Below, piece by piece: positions 1 through 12,157 of a stretch of DNA of 64,000 bases (positions within the stretch are counted from its first letter, which is position 1; the number at the start of each line of letters is the position of its first letter). The notes beneath the pieces are model-generated. The model made no database searches, was not told the DNA's origin, and saw only the letters and a program-made list of their open reading frames with translations. A program made the translations under genes and the position numbers. The DNA comes from Ophioceras dolichostomum (Eukaryota > Ascomycota > Sordariomycetes > Magnaporthales > Ophioceraceae): positions 1 to 64,000 of the forward strand of contig PYST01000143.1 of assembly GCA_003049485.1 (NCBI GenBank), in the 5' to 3' direction.

Positions 1-1552
1 TTAAGAGAAAAATGCACAATTCCGTAGTGACTTCAATTTTGGTGTGAAACGCTAGTAAAATTAAGTCACTGCTGAATTTTTCCTAATCAGCCGTCCCCAG
101 GCCCTGTTGGGGGCCTGGGATTTTGATCGAAAATAGATCCCCAGAAGTATCCGTGGTACTTTTGGGGCCTCTGTTCTTGAGACTTGTCCTCGGGCGATCG
201 CGCAGCTGATCTGCGACATGGTAATGCCCGGCCTCCCTGAAGACCATGTGTGCGGGGAGAACCTTTGTTCTGTGGTGTTTGGGTCTGTGGCACAGTCCAG
301 CTGAACATGTTCAGAGATCCATCCTGTAAAACATTCTGGCGTGGGGGTTAAAAAGTCCACAGAGCGTGCACTGAGTGTGGTCATGAAGTTAACTGGAGCC
401 CCTGAGCTGAGGTGTCAGAGCCCCATCACGACTACAATCATTCGCATGCCGGGGCACAACTCAAAGTTGGTACAGCACATAACCGCATGAAGATCTCCCA
501 ATTTTGCCCTCTCCTACTCCAATCGGAGGTTTCTTTTATCCCTGGGCCGAACATCAGAAGCGCGGCCCCGCTTTTAGCCTGGCCGTCTGTCAGTCACAGC
601 GGCTGACAGCGACCAAAGCAAGCCACTCACCTCCTCGACTTGCTCCTTCTTGCGTCCTGCCAGAGCAACATGTCCGGTTCCTGGGTAGCCACCTCTTCCG
701 TCTGAACTTATTAAGGTTGGAATTAAGGTTTTTGTCGATTCGACGTTGACGGTTTGGAATGCGCGGGTGCGCCTGGTGATGTTCAGGTCCTTGGTTGGTG
801 ATGATCGAGCTCATTCAGAAATGGGGATCAGGGGCTGATGCATTATCATCTGGCGGAAGGCCAACGAATCCACTGTCGAGTCGACGTCTGGCTTCTATGG
901 TCGCCTCACGGGCACTATCGTGAATGAATGGTGCTGTGTGGAGATAACGGGTGGAAGAAAAAATTCTTTGGCAATAGCCCGTTTAGTACAGGGCTTGTCA
1001 AGCCTCAACTAGGTACCTACCTGCCTAGACATGACTGTAGCGGTCCAAGGCATTGGGCATATCTCTGGCATGTTTTCCCAACAAGCGCGGCATATACTTG
1101 GCATCTGGAAAGCCTCTTAACACAACCTCCAGGTAGACGGAGAGAGAAAATCTAGATTTGAATTAAAATAAAAAAGGTAGAAGAGAGTAGAAAGGCAGGA
1201 ACAGGAGATCGCGGCGGGGCTGCTCGAGAAAGAGAGCACAAGAGGGTATCGCATCCAAGGAAAGGGGTTATAACAGTAAAAACAAGGAAGAAGTGAAGAG
1301 AAATCCATCCCACCCAATGACATCGACAGCATTATCCTGTCCCGTAGACACGTCGAGACGGAGTCGTGACAAGATCAAGCCCAGCCCAATCCCAAGTCCA
1401 ACCCAGGCTAGCCTAGCGCCTCCCTGCCTGAACACCAAGCCAATTCCGAATATCCCATATCCCGTAGCCAGAGCGAGGAGCCCCTGAGCAGAAACAATCG
1501 AAACAATCATCAGCCATCAATGCTCTGTTCAAACATCCCCTCCCAACGCCAC
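1..1552. other. Left-edge intergenic region, no gene recognised
   Basis: No open reading frame here shows a recognisable domain, a signal peptide or a convincing intron structure. The last few hundred bases are the 3' flank of the minus-strand GPCR gene, whose stop codon is at 1553. A short hydrophobic minus-strand ORF at 1268-1510 lies in that flank and is reported as a finding. One copy of the dispersed AGGTACCTACCT-type motif sits at about 1011-1028. Confidence 0.6.
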
Positions 1553-3535
1553 CTACCCAGTCTTCTGCCCCTTACCGCTCGACACCGAACTCGTCAAGCT
1601 CCCCTTCCTCGCCAGACTCGTATTCGACATGTTCGCCCTCGACGGGTCAACCTCGACCGACACAGTCGTGACGGTCTCGCACTGAATCGCCATGCCCATG
1701 ACCTCCCCACCGCCCATCCCGAACCCCTTCAGTGACGGCTCCTTGCTGCCCGACCCTCCTCCTCCCCCGCTGCTCCCGATCCCATCCCTCTTGCCCCTGA
1801 AATCCATCATCCCCCCGATACCGCCACCACTACCGCCCTTCCTCCCAACATTCCTCAACGTCCTCAACCCCCCGCCCACAACAGCTCTCCCATCCCACTT
1901 ATTCCACCTCTTGTCCTGATGACATTCCCCCTTCCTGCTCCCATCCCCAACCCCGCCACCACTAACAATAACCACATTCCCGAACTTCCTGCCCGGCGGC
2001 GTGCGCATAAACGCAAACGTCTCGATGCCCGTGTCCTGCGTGGGCGGCGCATCCCCAGAAAACACGATGGACCGCCGCGTCGTCGAGTACAGCGCCACGT
2101 CGAGCCAGCCCGCCGACGCGATCATGGCGCCCGCGAAGCAGAAGTACGCCAGAGACACGTCGTTGCCGGCCATGGAGGCGATGCGGCCCATGGCGAGTGG
2201 GGCGGTGCAGAGCACGTAGATGATGGGATACAGCAGGAAGGTCGGGTGGCGGGCGGACTCGGGGATGGGCGGGAGGCGCTTTTGCGTGGAGAGCGACGTG
2301 GTGGAGCTTGCGATGGTTGCGGTTGGCGAGCGAGGAGGCGGGAGGGCACTGTTGTTTGGGTCCGGGTTCGGGTAGTGCTCGCGGCCACCGCCGCCGCCGC
2401 CGCTTGTGGTTGTGGAGCTGCCGCCGCCGCCCGAGGAGGTGGTGCGGGCGGTTGAGAGCGAGCATTTGGAGGAGTGCCTGCGGTGGAAGTGGAGGTGGAA
2501 GAAGATGTAGAGGTAGATGGCTGATGTGAGGGCCAGAGAGATGAAGATCCAGAGGTAGTGGAGGTTCAGTCGGAGGTCCTGGTAGGCGGAGTTGATCCAG
2601 CACTGGGAGGAAGAAAGAAGAAGTTTGCTGTTAGCATGGAAACAGATAGAACAGAAAGTCACAACGGTCGTCCAGCCGTTGTCTTGTGTCCTCAGACGTC
2701 TAGAGTTGGATACAAGGTATGATGAACGGAAACCCCAAAAACTCACCCAAGCACCAGCACGAACGTACAGCCCGCCGTCTTTAGCCCCGTTGTTGGTGAT
2801 GATGACGCCCAAGATGGCGATGCCGTAGTTGAACGCCCACAGCGTCGCGATGGAGGAGTAGAACGCCCAGGTCGGCAGCCGGTAGCCGCGGACGACGCCC
2901 AGGTAGGTGTGGATGGCGATGGCGGTGATGAACAGGCTCGAGGCCAGGTCGCCCGTCGAGACGAACCAGCCCTGCGCCCAGCACGCCCTGCTGCCCACGT
3001 CGACCTTGTCGCGCGTCAGCCAGGCCACGTTGAGCATGAAAGCCAGCGCCTGCTGGATGTCGGCGAAGAGCAGGTTGTAGATCAGCATGAGGAACTGGTT
3101 GGGCGGGTTGCGGCGCAGGCGTTCCCAGAACGACAAGTGGCGACTGTTGTTGTTGCTGTTCCCCGCCGCCCTGCTGTTGCTTCGACTGCCAGGATAACCC
3201 CAGCCGTTGCTGTCCTTGTCCGGACACAGGTGCGAGTCTGGCACCAGGAAGCCGTTCACGTCCGATATGGTCGGCGATTCTGGCTCAGGAGACGGCGCCC
3301 TCGCCTCAGGGGTGCTCTGCGGGTCGAGCTGCCATTTTACCAGCTTGAACGTCAGGTAGACGAACAGCACAAGTGACGAGAAGAAGGACAGGAAGCCGAA
3401 GAAGGAGACGGCCGCCAGCCCATGGCCGAGCACCGGCGGCAGTGGCGATATGCTGTTCCGCGAGTCCTCCGAGTCGTATTTGGAGGGGCCCTCGAGGGCG
3501 GCCTGCTGGAGATGTGAGAGGAATTCTACCGTCAT
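1553..3535 (-). CDS. Git3/GPR1-like G-protein-coupled receptor
   Basis: Seven-transmembrane receptor, expected in the plasma membrane and coupled to a heterotrimeric G protein in nutrient (carbon) signalling through the cAMP pathway. Exons are 3535-2747 and 2602-1553 (612 aa). The intron 2746-2603 has donor GTGAGT and acceptor CAG. TM1 is near residues 37-63. TM2 follows a PPNQF motif and contains NLLFADIQQALAF. TM3 carries the conserved extracellular Cys (ACWAQGW). TM4 and TM5 flank the splice site. A long Ser/Gly-rich third cytoplasmic loop precedes TM6 (ARHPTFLLYPIIYVLCTAP) and TM7 (ends GWLDVALYSTTRR). The TM6-TM7 block matches what I know of the Gpa2-regulating glucose-receptor C-terminal family. 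The cytoplasmic tail is long and Gly-rich. The ATG at 3535 is preferred over an upstream in-frame ATG at 3679, which would add 48 residues before TM1. The family is well supported; the ligand is unknown. Confidence 0.86.
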   Translation of the reverse strand: MTVEFLSHLQQAALEGPSKYDSEDSRNSISPLPPVLGHGLAAVSFFGFLSFFSSLVLFVYLTFKLVKWQLDPQSTPEARAPSPEPESPTISDVNGFLVPDSHLCPDKDSNGWGYPGSRSNSRAAGNSNNNSRHLSFWERLRRNPPNQFLMLIYNLLFADIQQALAFMLNVAWLTRDKVDVGSRACWAQGWFVSTGDLASSLFITAIAIHTYLGVVRGYRLPTWAFYSSIATLWAFNYGIAILGVIITNNGAKDGGLYVRAGAWVSFWGFRSSYLVSNSRRLRTQDNGWTTVVTFCSICFHANSKLLLSSSQCWINSAYQDLRLNLHYLWIFISLALTSAIYLYIFFHLHFHRRHSSKCSLSTARTTSSGGGGSSTTTSGGGGGGREHYPNPDPNNSALPPPRSPTATIASSTTSLSTQKRLPPIPESARHPTFLLYPIIYVLCTAPLAMGRIASMAGNDVSLAYFCFAGAMIASAGWLDVALYSTTRRSIVFSGDAPPTQDTGIETFAFMRTPPGRKFGNVVIVSGGGVGDGSRKGECHQDKRWNKWDGRAVVGGGLRTLRNVGRKGGSGGGIGGMMDFRGKRDGIGSSGGGGGSGSKEPSLKGFGMGGGEVMGMAIQCETVTTVSVEVDPSRANMSNTSLARKGSLTSSVSSGKGQKTG

Positions 3536-5429
3536 CCTAATCGTGGTGATGATGGCTATTGGCGGTCTAACTAGTCCCTGACTGGTCCGGCAGCAGAACA
3601 GAAAAGTCTTGAGAAAGATGTGGATTAAGGGAGAACGAGAAACGAGGCCAAGTGGATAGGTAGATGTAAGTGTATACAAGAAGAGAAAAGGTGAAGAACA
3701 AATTACGGATGATGAGTTCTCAAAGTGATGATCAAAGGTGGTAAAGGAAGATGATGGCGATGATTATGTAGAGAAGAAACGATCAAGCAACTGTAAGCCA
3801 CTCATGTGGTGAAGATGTGATGTGATGGATGGAAGAGAAAGGTCCCTGATCCTGGGGAACAGACTCGAGATCTTCACATTATTCTCCGAGAAGACTGCAA
3901 GAAGGGGAAATAAAAAAGAGGAGTCAAGCAAGGAAGGTCGGTCTACAAGAAGAGAATAGAGCAGCGAACAAAACAACACACCCCGTCCGTGTATGGGAGG
4001 AAGCGAGAAGTGACCAGAAACAACAGCCCAGGAAGCGGGAGTCGATGTTTTTAGATGTGGAGCTGAAAGGAAGCAGTCCATCCATCCATCAATCCAACCA
4101 TATTCGACTTACATCCGGGAGGGGGCACGGAATATTTCTTGGCGGCCAATGCCCCGTCTTTCCCACCTCGCCGGTTGTGTGCGTGTGTGCCTGCATCATC
4201 GCGGATCTTCGATGCAGTGCCGCTGACAGACTAGAACTTTTTTTCATGGTTCCATTTGTCGAGTTTGGGTAAGTCTGCGGGAAAGAATCTGGTGGGATAG
4301 AACTTTGGTACCTAAGGAAAGAAGGTCAAAGGCGTATGTGGTGTGTGTGTGTATGGACAGGCAGGAGGGGGGAAGACTCCAGACCTGTGCCGATTCTGTG
4401 CCATGGAATTTCGATGCTCGCCGCCCTGGAACAAAGTACCTCCCAGCCTACCTACCTACTTAGCGACTGAAGATGCGTCCGCTCTGGCCAGTGCTACCAC
4501 ACTTGTTCTATGGAAAAGTTTCCTTCCGTTCCTTGCGTTCCTTGCGTGCGTGATTGCTTGCCCACGCTTGCCTAACTCGTACCAGTCGCCTTTCGCAAAA
4601 GGTTTGTGCTTCCATCCAAGTCATCCCTCATGTGTTCCAGCGCTGTTCCATGTTGAAAATAGCCTGAACCAGTCAGCCAGTCTTCCACTACACCACCACC
4701 TCAACGATTTTTGGGGGGGCACAGGCATAGAAGGAGGGCAAGGAAAGAAAAAGGACCAAAAAGGTTCAAAAGTGCCGTGCGCCGTTTTGTTCGTTATTGC
4801 AGCTGTTGGACATTGTGGCTGCATCATCATCAGCCTGCATGTGCCGCACGGGAGAACCCTTCGCGTCGCATTTTTCCACAGACTCTTCTGTAACGACTTG
4901 GCACTGCAGGCCTCGCTGCAGCAGATTGAAGTGCATTTGGGTCCCAGGTGTACTTGTACGTGCAGTTTTAGTGAATGTCCTGCAAGGTCTGATCAGAGTT
5001 TGGATGGAGGATGGAGGATGCAGGTTCTTCAAGGTTGTGTACAATGTCTCAACATCAATTGTGTGGCGAATCACTTAGAGAACTGAAGTGCAGTGCTCTG
5101 ACGATCAAAGTGTTGCCTTTTTTTTTCGAAATAGAAAGCTTATTACAACGTAACGACATCGCCCTCGAAGGGGGCTCCCTGTCTTATCGTCTCGTCGGTA
5201 CCATCACACTGTGGAAAGACTCCGGTCCCTCTACCGTAAACGTCAAACTTGTGAGCCAAGAACATAACATCACACAGGTAGTATCGACGTTGAAGGGAAA
5301 GACCATGCAGTGCAGGCCTGCCAGACCACCACTAACGGCTCTCTCGCAGGAGAACGTTCGCCAACGGTAAGATCGGGTCACGGGTGAGATCTCAACTGTG
5401 CTCGTATCGTTCCACCCGCACACGCTCTC

Positions 5430-5478
<49 letters not shown>

Positions 5479-8371
5479 ACTTTGAGTATCTCCCAGTAGT
5501 CTGGACTGGGCTTCCGAAACAATCAAAAACGTTGTGTGTCTATCCACAAGCCGCTGGTACCTGCAGCAACCCTACAGCGAGATCGCCTGTCTTCCTATCC
5601 CGATCCGGTGGTCATCACCAGTCCACCACAGATTCTACTGGATGGTATAATCTCCGCTCGCATCTGGAGACGCCGGATATTCTGGCAGATAGACCTCCCG
5701 CTCACATCCCGCCAGACTGGCGGCCGGCGGGAAATAAGGTAAGTCCTCTCACCCTTGACCCTTGACGCCCCGTCTCGGAGATTTCTTTTGCCTTTTTCTC
5801 CTTATCTTCATCAGGGCCAGCGAGGAGGTGATCTACTGCTCTTCACTTCTTTAACCTTCCCCCCGGATTCGGAACCTCCCTGTTCCTTGCTCTTCTCGCC
5901 CTTCCTCTGATCAGATCAGGGGAGGATGGAGGCTCGTCGTTCGGGAGAGTCACGCTGGGAAGAGCGAGATATTGTGAGGGAGGCCCAAATCTCAACTCTG
6001 GCATGAGCAGGGGATGGAAACATATTGAGGCTCAATTCATCATCTCGTCGGAGAATTTCCTTCCCTGCGGCACGTAGGACGGCTGGACGGCTGGACGGCT
6101 TGGGTCCACAACCGTTCAATGCTTCTCGGAAGCTGAACGTCTCCTCCTTTTAAGACCTATCTCCGCATTATATTACCCCATTTGACGGAAATTTGGTAGA
6201 CTTGGAGGGAACGGTGTGAGGGTCTGACTGATATTTGTAACTGGTGAAGTGAGGGAGGTAGGATGAGTTGCTGGTGATTACTCCGCACGCATGTAGAGAA
6301 TCCGGAGCCCAGAAGGTGGGAAGGCCCGGGTCCGATCATCCCCCTCTCAGTGAGCCTCAGCGAGGGAAAACATCAGACGACGGCCCATCTGCGTAGTAGC
6401 TCCATCAGAGACGGCAGTTCTGGGCTCCTGGGCTCCTGGGATAATGAGTACATGGGCCAATATTGCCTCTGAAGTCATCAAGACGAGATTTAGGTTAAGT
6501 GCCGGATATAGAGGATGTGTTGGAAGGCCAGGGTTCCAATTGGAAAAGACACGCGTGTGGTAAACCGATTCTATTGATCTGAATGATGTACGAGGAAGGG
6601 AAAAAGCTAGTCTACGCGTGGGCCGGAGGGAGTGCTTTTGTAGGCGACTCCTGAGGGTCCACGTGATCTGAGGTCTGTTGAGGTGGATGCCTTGATGACT
6701 GAGGCAACTAGTTCCTCATGGGTGCAGAGAGGTGCACCCAGTGGTTCAACAGGAGGGTTGATTATGTGAGTCTGTGACGAACTGAAGTGGTAGGCTGACG
6801 GGTACTCGCCCAACATCAGTGTTTGAGCGGCGACTCCTTCGCTGACTTGAATGTGTTAAGAGAACCACTATGAGCAGCAAGTAGTATGATAATGTGGGCT
6901 AATTTGCCCTGCTTGGTCACGATGGGACGTGCCTATATCGAGTACCGCTGGGTTGCACGGACTTGTGTAAGGTCAAGTCCTTTCAAGCGTGACCCAGGGG
7001 CATGACTGCTAGTGCTAAATCCTCGTGCTCAGGTATCACTAAGGGACCAGCGTACTTGGGAACAGACGAGCTGGGTATGTAAGCGGAGCCATCGTCCCAA
7101 GTGAGGGGAAATGACGGAAACGTCCGCTACGCAAGCCAGCGTCCACGCATAAGCCTTTGTACACATGGGGATTGTCTTTATCTTTCTCTAATTAATAGAG
7201 GTTTTTCTCGGTCTTGCTCTGCTGAAACTTGACAGATCTCACGCTCGTGAAGGATGGGGCTCGGGCTCGGTGTCGCGGGGGAATCGACCTGGCCCCGTGA
7301 GGTTTGCGAGGTCTTGTTTGTGCCCTCCGCGAAGGACAGCGTGAGTAAGGGTGGCGACCTGGCACTGTAAGGTCAGGTGAGGACCAAGAACTTGAATCAG
7401 GGACTTGACCTAGACTGGTTGTCTTTCTGGTTCTTGGCCAAAGTAGAGTGCATCTCTCAGCAAAGGCATATCTAGTATCTTTCCGGAATTTTTGTTGGTC
7501 GGTGATAAAACTATGTGATATAATAAATATCTGCCATGCTGTGTTTTCCCGGGATTATTCGCTGCCGCCACACCTCTTTCTCCTTTTTCGTGTGGGAAGA
7601 CATCATGAGTTGGAGACGGGCTCTCCCTGTGCGGTCATACGAGCGATGTATACAGGTAGCTTTATAGCGCGATCTTCTGGGGTTCAAAAGATATTGCTTG
7701 GAGATCTGTTGGAGCCATCTCCTCAGATCTAGGATGTGAAGGCGATATCCTAGGGGCTTGCTGTATTGTCGATGTGATATCTTGTGGGGACATCATCTGG
7801 CCCTAAACCTTGCTAGCCATCGTAGATATCGTTCGATAGCCACAGTTCTCTCTACCCCTGAGAGGATGTGTTGACCGCCAAAAACAAGGATGGGATACAA
7901 CCACCGTGTATATTCAACCTCACAACCTCTCACGGTTATCAGTCGCTACCTTGACGCAAGACCAACTCAATAGGCCGCTGAAGACTGATACGCGGTGTTT
8001 ATCGACTCGACTAAACCTCTGTGTAGTTCTGAGCAAGTGTTAGGCTATCCTCGCTCAACCAACGAGATTCTCTTCTCTGTTAACCACTCATCCTGCCCAC
8101 TTTATGAACATCGTGGGATTTGCCTCAAGAGGGAAATCCTTGTACGTATCTGAGCCATAATTCAGCTCCGCCCGAATTTGATGGATCAAGAAGAATGTCT
8201 TTTGATTTTCCTAACCCTGAGACGTCGTCGATATGCCCAAACACTGGCCGTCAGTAAGTTGTCATGATGAGAGGGACACTGGGGCAGCAATAACCTCCTA
8301 AACGGGGTATCTGGATTTGAGGCCAAACACAGGCTGAGGTAAAGGCAGCCCGGCCCAGCTCTGTCACATCA
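3536..8371. other. Intergenic region upstream of the GPCR, no gene recognised
   Basis: About 4.8 kb between the GPCR start and the 3' end of the lactonase gene. It holds the GPCR 5' flank, a long CA microsatellite (separate entry) and scattered short ORFs without recognisable domains. The largest, 4343-5086 on the plus strand, begins with GTG, is Cys- and His-rich only by composition and shows no family. About 5.8-8.3 kb contains nothing I can name. Confidence 0.6.
5435..5477. repeat. (CA)n microsatellite
   Basis: An uninterrupted dinucleotide run of about 21 CA units, preceded by a short impure CA stretch (cacgctctcacacg). It lies about 1.9 kb upstream of the GPCR start and in no supported gene. 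It would be length-polymorphic between strains. Confidence 0.97.
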
Positions 8372-9704
8372 TCACTCAACCCAGATAACATGGCTCAGCC
8401 CATCCTCCTGTCCCACCGAGCCCGGGTTGCCCACCCTCAGATCGGCCACCAGCCCGCCCAGCCGGCCAGTCGTCGCGTTCCTCGCCAGGATCGCCACGTT
8501 GCTCGACGTCTGCCCCCCGACAGCGACCAGGTCCCCCGCGGCGTTGATATCGAACGTCCTGGGGAAGAAGGCGAACGCGCTCGTCGTCTCCGCGAACGAT
8601 ATCGCCCCCGAGGCCGGGTCGATAGCGTACGTGGCCAGCGCGTCCTGCTGGGCGCCGAACGAGCGGTCGTTGCGGTTCGCCGCGTACAGGAAGTTGCCCT
8701 TGACCTGGACCTCGGCAGCCTTGGCGCCGTTGGGCGCCGTCTTGCCGGGGCCGAGGGAGGAGATGGTCTGGGTCTTCGTGAGGCTCATGCAACCGGAACC
8801 GGACGAAGAAGGATACGAGGCCTTCCAGGCGGAGACGGAGTTGGACAGCTCGTTCACGACGTACAGCATCGTGCCGTCTGGCGAAGAGGGAGAGGGAACC
8901 CACCAGGCGCCGTGGCGGGGGCCGTCACCCCGGCCGGCCTGGGCGTTGGGGCACGCCGTGAGCATGCCGGTCGTTGGGTTGATGGAGAAGATGCGGATAA
9001 GGTCCGCGCCCAGGTCGCCGACGAGCAGGAACCTGCCGGTCGGGTCTGTGAAAGTTGAGTGAGGGTGAGGTTTGTTTTGTCGTGGGTTCGCGCCCGGCCC
9101 GGACATTGTGAAGCTGAGCTTCTGCACCGGCTGCGAGCTCGCCGAGAGTGGGAGCTTGAATGTCAGTATGGCGGCACCATCGCTGTCCGAAATAAAGGGA
9201 AGACTGAGTTAGTAACTGAGTTCCGCATCAAAAGGGAGGAAGCCATTCCCGCTTCTGGTGAGATTATAGGCGGAATCTTGCGCTCTTCTCTTCGGAGTCA
9301 GGGGCTGCTTACTACTGGGCTGTTGCAATGAACCCCTTCCCATCCGAACCCCCATAGAGCCCGCTATGAAGCTCCCCCCCGCTCCTGGCCGTCGCTAAAG
9401 TCCTCAACGCTCCATCTGCACCGACTGAGAGGGCGGTGACGACGGGGCTGCCGTAGGAGGATTCATCTGTGCAGTATACGGTTCGAGACTCCGGGTCGTA
9501 TGTCAGCCAGCTGGGCATCGACCCTCCAGCTCGCAGCGTGGACTTGAGGGCTAGTTGCCCCTTACCCCCGCTGCTGCTAGGAGGGGTGAACGACAGAGAG
9601 TAAAGGCTGCCGCTGAAGTGGGAGACGAGCAGTGTGGCCGCCCATGATGCCGGCAGGCACGATGCCAGGCAAGCCACCAGAAGGGTCCTCTTGACCCACG
9701 CCAT
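8372..9704 (-). CDS. Secreted lactonase-type seven-bladed beta-propeller protein
   Basis: Member of the lactonase / 6-phosphogluconolactonase-like propeller family, here with a secretion signal, so probably acting outside the cell on a sugar lactone or a related ring. Exons are 9704-9313 and 9182-8372 (400 aa). The intron 9312-9183 (130 bp) has donor GTAAGC, a CTAAC branch site and acceptor CAG; splicing creates a Tyr codon across the junction (TA|C). An N-terminal hydrophobic segment ending near ASWA (about residue 22) is a typical signal peptide. The PHPHS motif (about residues 169-173) is followed by DPTGRFLLVGDLGAD, and later blades carry LYVVNELSNSVSAW, FLYAANRNDRS and SHVIWVE, as in this family. 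The length fits. It is divergent from the AA7 oxidase gene 2.5 kb away. The exact substrate cannot be read from sequence. Confidence 0.85.
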
Positions 9705-12157
9705 CCCTCCCGTCGTACTCCTCGGAGAATAACAGGGGAGCGAGCCCTTTTGGTGGTAGTATGGGCTGATGGTGTGAGAGATACCAAGAGGTGGACTATC
9801 TGCACGACCTCATGCTGAGAGCGAACTACAAGGCCCGGTACGGGATATCGGGAAGCATGAGCAGTGCGGAGGATTGGGGCTGACAGCAAACAGATCGCAA
9901 GAGGCGGCTTCAGTTAGTGAGCGCATCTTGGGGGCTTGCTGTCCTCTTCGGCGAGCGTTTCCCCGTCTCCGTCTGTTGTGTATTGATGCTTAGGTGCTGG
10001 AACCATGTCAATGCTAGCAGCTGCTTTGGGGAAGGACAAAACCACTAGAGCACCTACTTTGCTGTTTGGCGCGCCAACCCTCCGGATGCCGAATCGGGAT
10101 GCTGTTCAGCGGAATTGCGATCCGCGGTGATCGTGCGGTAAATAAACGCAGGTGGGAAATTTCCATACGGACTAGGGGCTCGCTCAGCATCAGGTGGGTA
10201 AATGCAGATCAGAGAAGCCATATTCTACCGACGGCCAAAGACAGCCAAAATCGCAGTATCGGCGGTTGAGTGCGAACATCGGGGAAACATATGCCCAATC
10301 AAACATGTCGGACTGCCTCCCCAGGTGCGAAACCTCGAAGCGGGAGTGGGACACACGGAAGAGAGACGAAGAAGTTCTCCACAGTGCCCTCTGCGATGCT
10401 GTATGTTGAATCCATCGAGATGCGCTTGGCGAGTCTTGTGGTCGGCGGCTCCAGAGGCCTGAAAGAAAATTAGGGCTGGGCAATGTGCTTGATGAGCTGA
10501 TGTTGTACGGCGTCTTGTTCTTGGATCTGGTCGTCGAGCGGGACTGATGCCGGTACTCGAGATGAGATTCTGGTCAGGGGCCACCGTGGGATCTTGGGGG
10601 AAAACACAAGCTCCGCCGAAAACCTATGCGGGGTTTTATTGGTATGGGACGATTTGTTTGTTCCGATGCAGTGCTAGTTGCGCCGAGCGTGCCGGGCCTT
10701 GTACAGGCATATGTTACGGGCAGAAAGGGATGATGGGACGTCTGATGTTCCTCAGTGGTGTCGTCGGCTCTCCGAGCCCTTATTGAGGCGGCACCAGAGC
10801 GACGGGTTGGTATACGTCCACCGGATAATATGGTCGAGTGGGTGCTGTCAGACGTACAATTTGGAGGCAGATGAAGTCCGTGGATTCGTTGTTGTTCCAA
10901 CAAGCTAGCGTATGCTCCCCTTGCCTCATGAACACCAAGGGCGTCTCAGCATGTCCCCTCTCGGGCATGGAATGGCAACGAGTCGGAACGCCGAGGCACC
11001 AGGACATTGAAGTGTGTAAGCCAGACAATTAAGAGGGGTTCTGTCAGGTACCTAGGTAGGTAGATAGGTATCTAGCAAGAGCTCCATGAACGGGAATGAT
11101 GACTGGGGAAGAACAAAAAAGATGCACCTGAATCTGGGCAAACGCCGTGCTGCGGCCAGGGCTGCCCTCCCTGTTCAAAGCTTATCCCTGAATTTTGGGA
11201 GCCCTTCAAGATCGCCAACACGCTGCTAGGCCGAAGACCTGACTGGAACTGGAAAGGCATGTGACGCGAAGTGGCGCACTGGAGAAAACAGCCTGTTTCG
11301 AGCCAGACTCGTGCTGAGGATCTCAGAAGTGAAGACCGGAAACAAAAGCTGCTGGTCCTGCCAGCCGCCGGGACGCTGGACATTTGCGTGTGACACGGGA
11401 CCAAACCAAGCCTTCTAGACTCTAAGAGACGCGACGAACGACTGATGGATGCATGGCCATCAGCGATCTCAAATTGCGGCTTGCCGTCTCAGCCTCGAGG
11501 GGCAGACGGAAGACGACTTGGCAATGCCGGCCGGTCCCGATGTTGTACCTGCTCCTCGCGTTGGTTTGCGCATACACGTGCAGATGTTTTCCCCAAGCTA
11601 CTCCTCGAGCCGGAGAGGCGCCGACTTGGGGAAATTTGGAGATCGGAAGAGATGGGGTAAAAACGAAGGGAAAGTCGGCAGAACTTACCGGTGGCACCAT
11701 CTTCCCGCTCCTTGATCTGTTGGGTTCCCCGCGATCCAGGAAGATGGTGGCCAGAGAACTAGATGAGCTGCCCAAATTTAAAAGCCTGATCATGTCCGCC
11801 ATGTGAGCAGAACGTGGGATGATGGATGGGCTCATACTGCACCAACGGACCAGTTCGCTGCGGAGAGACAAATGTCGAGGGCCGGAACAGGATCCCAGTG
11901 GTGACAAGTGACGACAAGTGACGACGACGAAGTCGGAGTATATCTGAATCAAGCCTTCCACGGACCCCAGATTCTCGAGCCTTGGTTAGGTCGATCAAGT
12001 CGATCAGATCGAGTCGATCAGATTGCGGGGACCCCAGGTCTCAGTCGCACTCCCTCATCACCAGACAAGCACCTGACAGGCGTCTGACTTAAGCACCGTA
12101 CCCCTGCCTCTATACCTCCCTGCGGCACCTATACACCCAATTGTTGCACATCCCACC
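9705..12157. other. Divergent intergenic region between lactonase and AA7 oxidase
   Basis: About 2.45 kb separating two divergently transcribed secreted-enzyme genes; it should contain both promoters. The short ORFs within it overlap on both strands and show no domain. A copy of the palindromic motif (GGTACCTAGGTAGGTAGATAGG) lies at about 11047-11075. The oxidase start is preceded by a pyrimidine-rich leader with CTATACC at about 12108. Confidence 0.6.

Noticed and set aside
1919..2455. Arg-rich plus-strand ORF of 178 codons inside the GPCR gene
   Set aside because: Opposite-strand reading of the GPCR's Gly/Ser-rich cytoplasmic loop; no independent evidence.
4343..5086. Plus-strand ORF of 247 codons in the GPCR upstream region
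   Set aside because: Begins with GTG, lacks domains and consistent codon use, and contains no splice structure.
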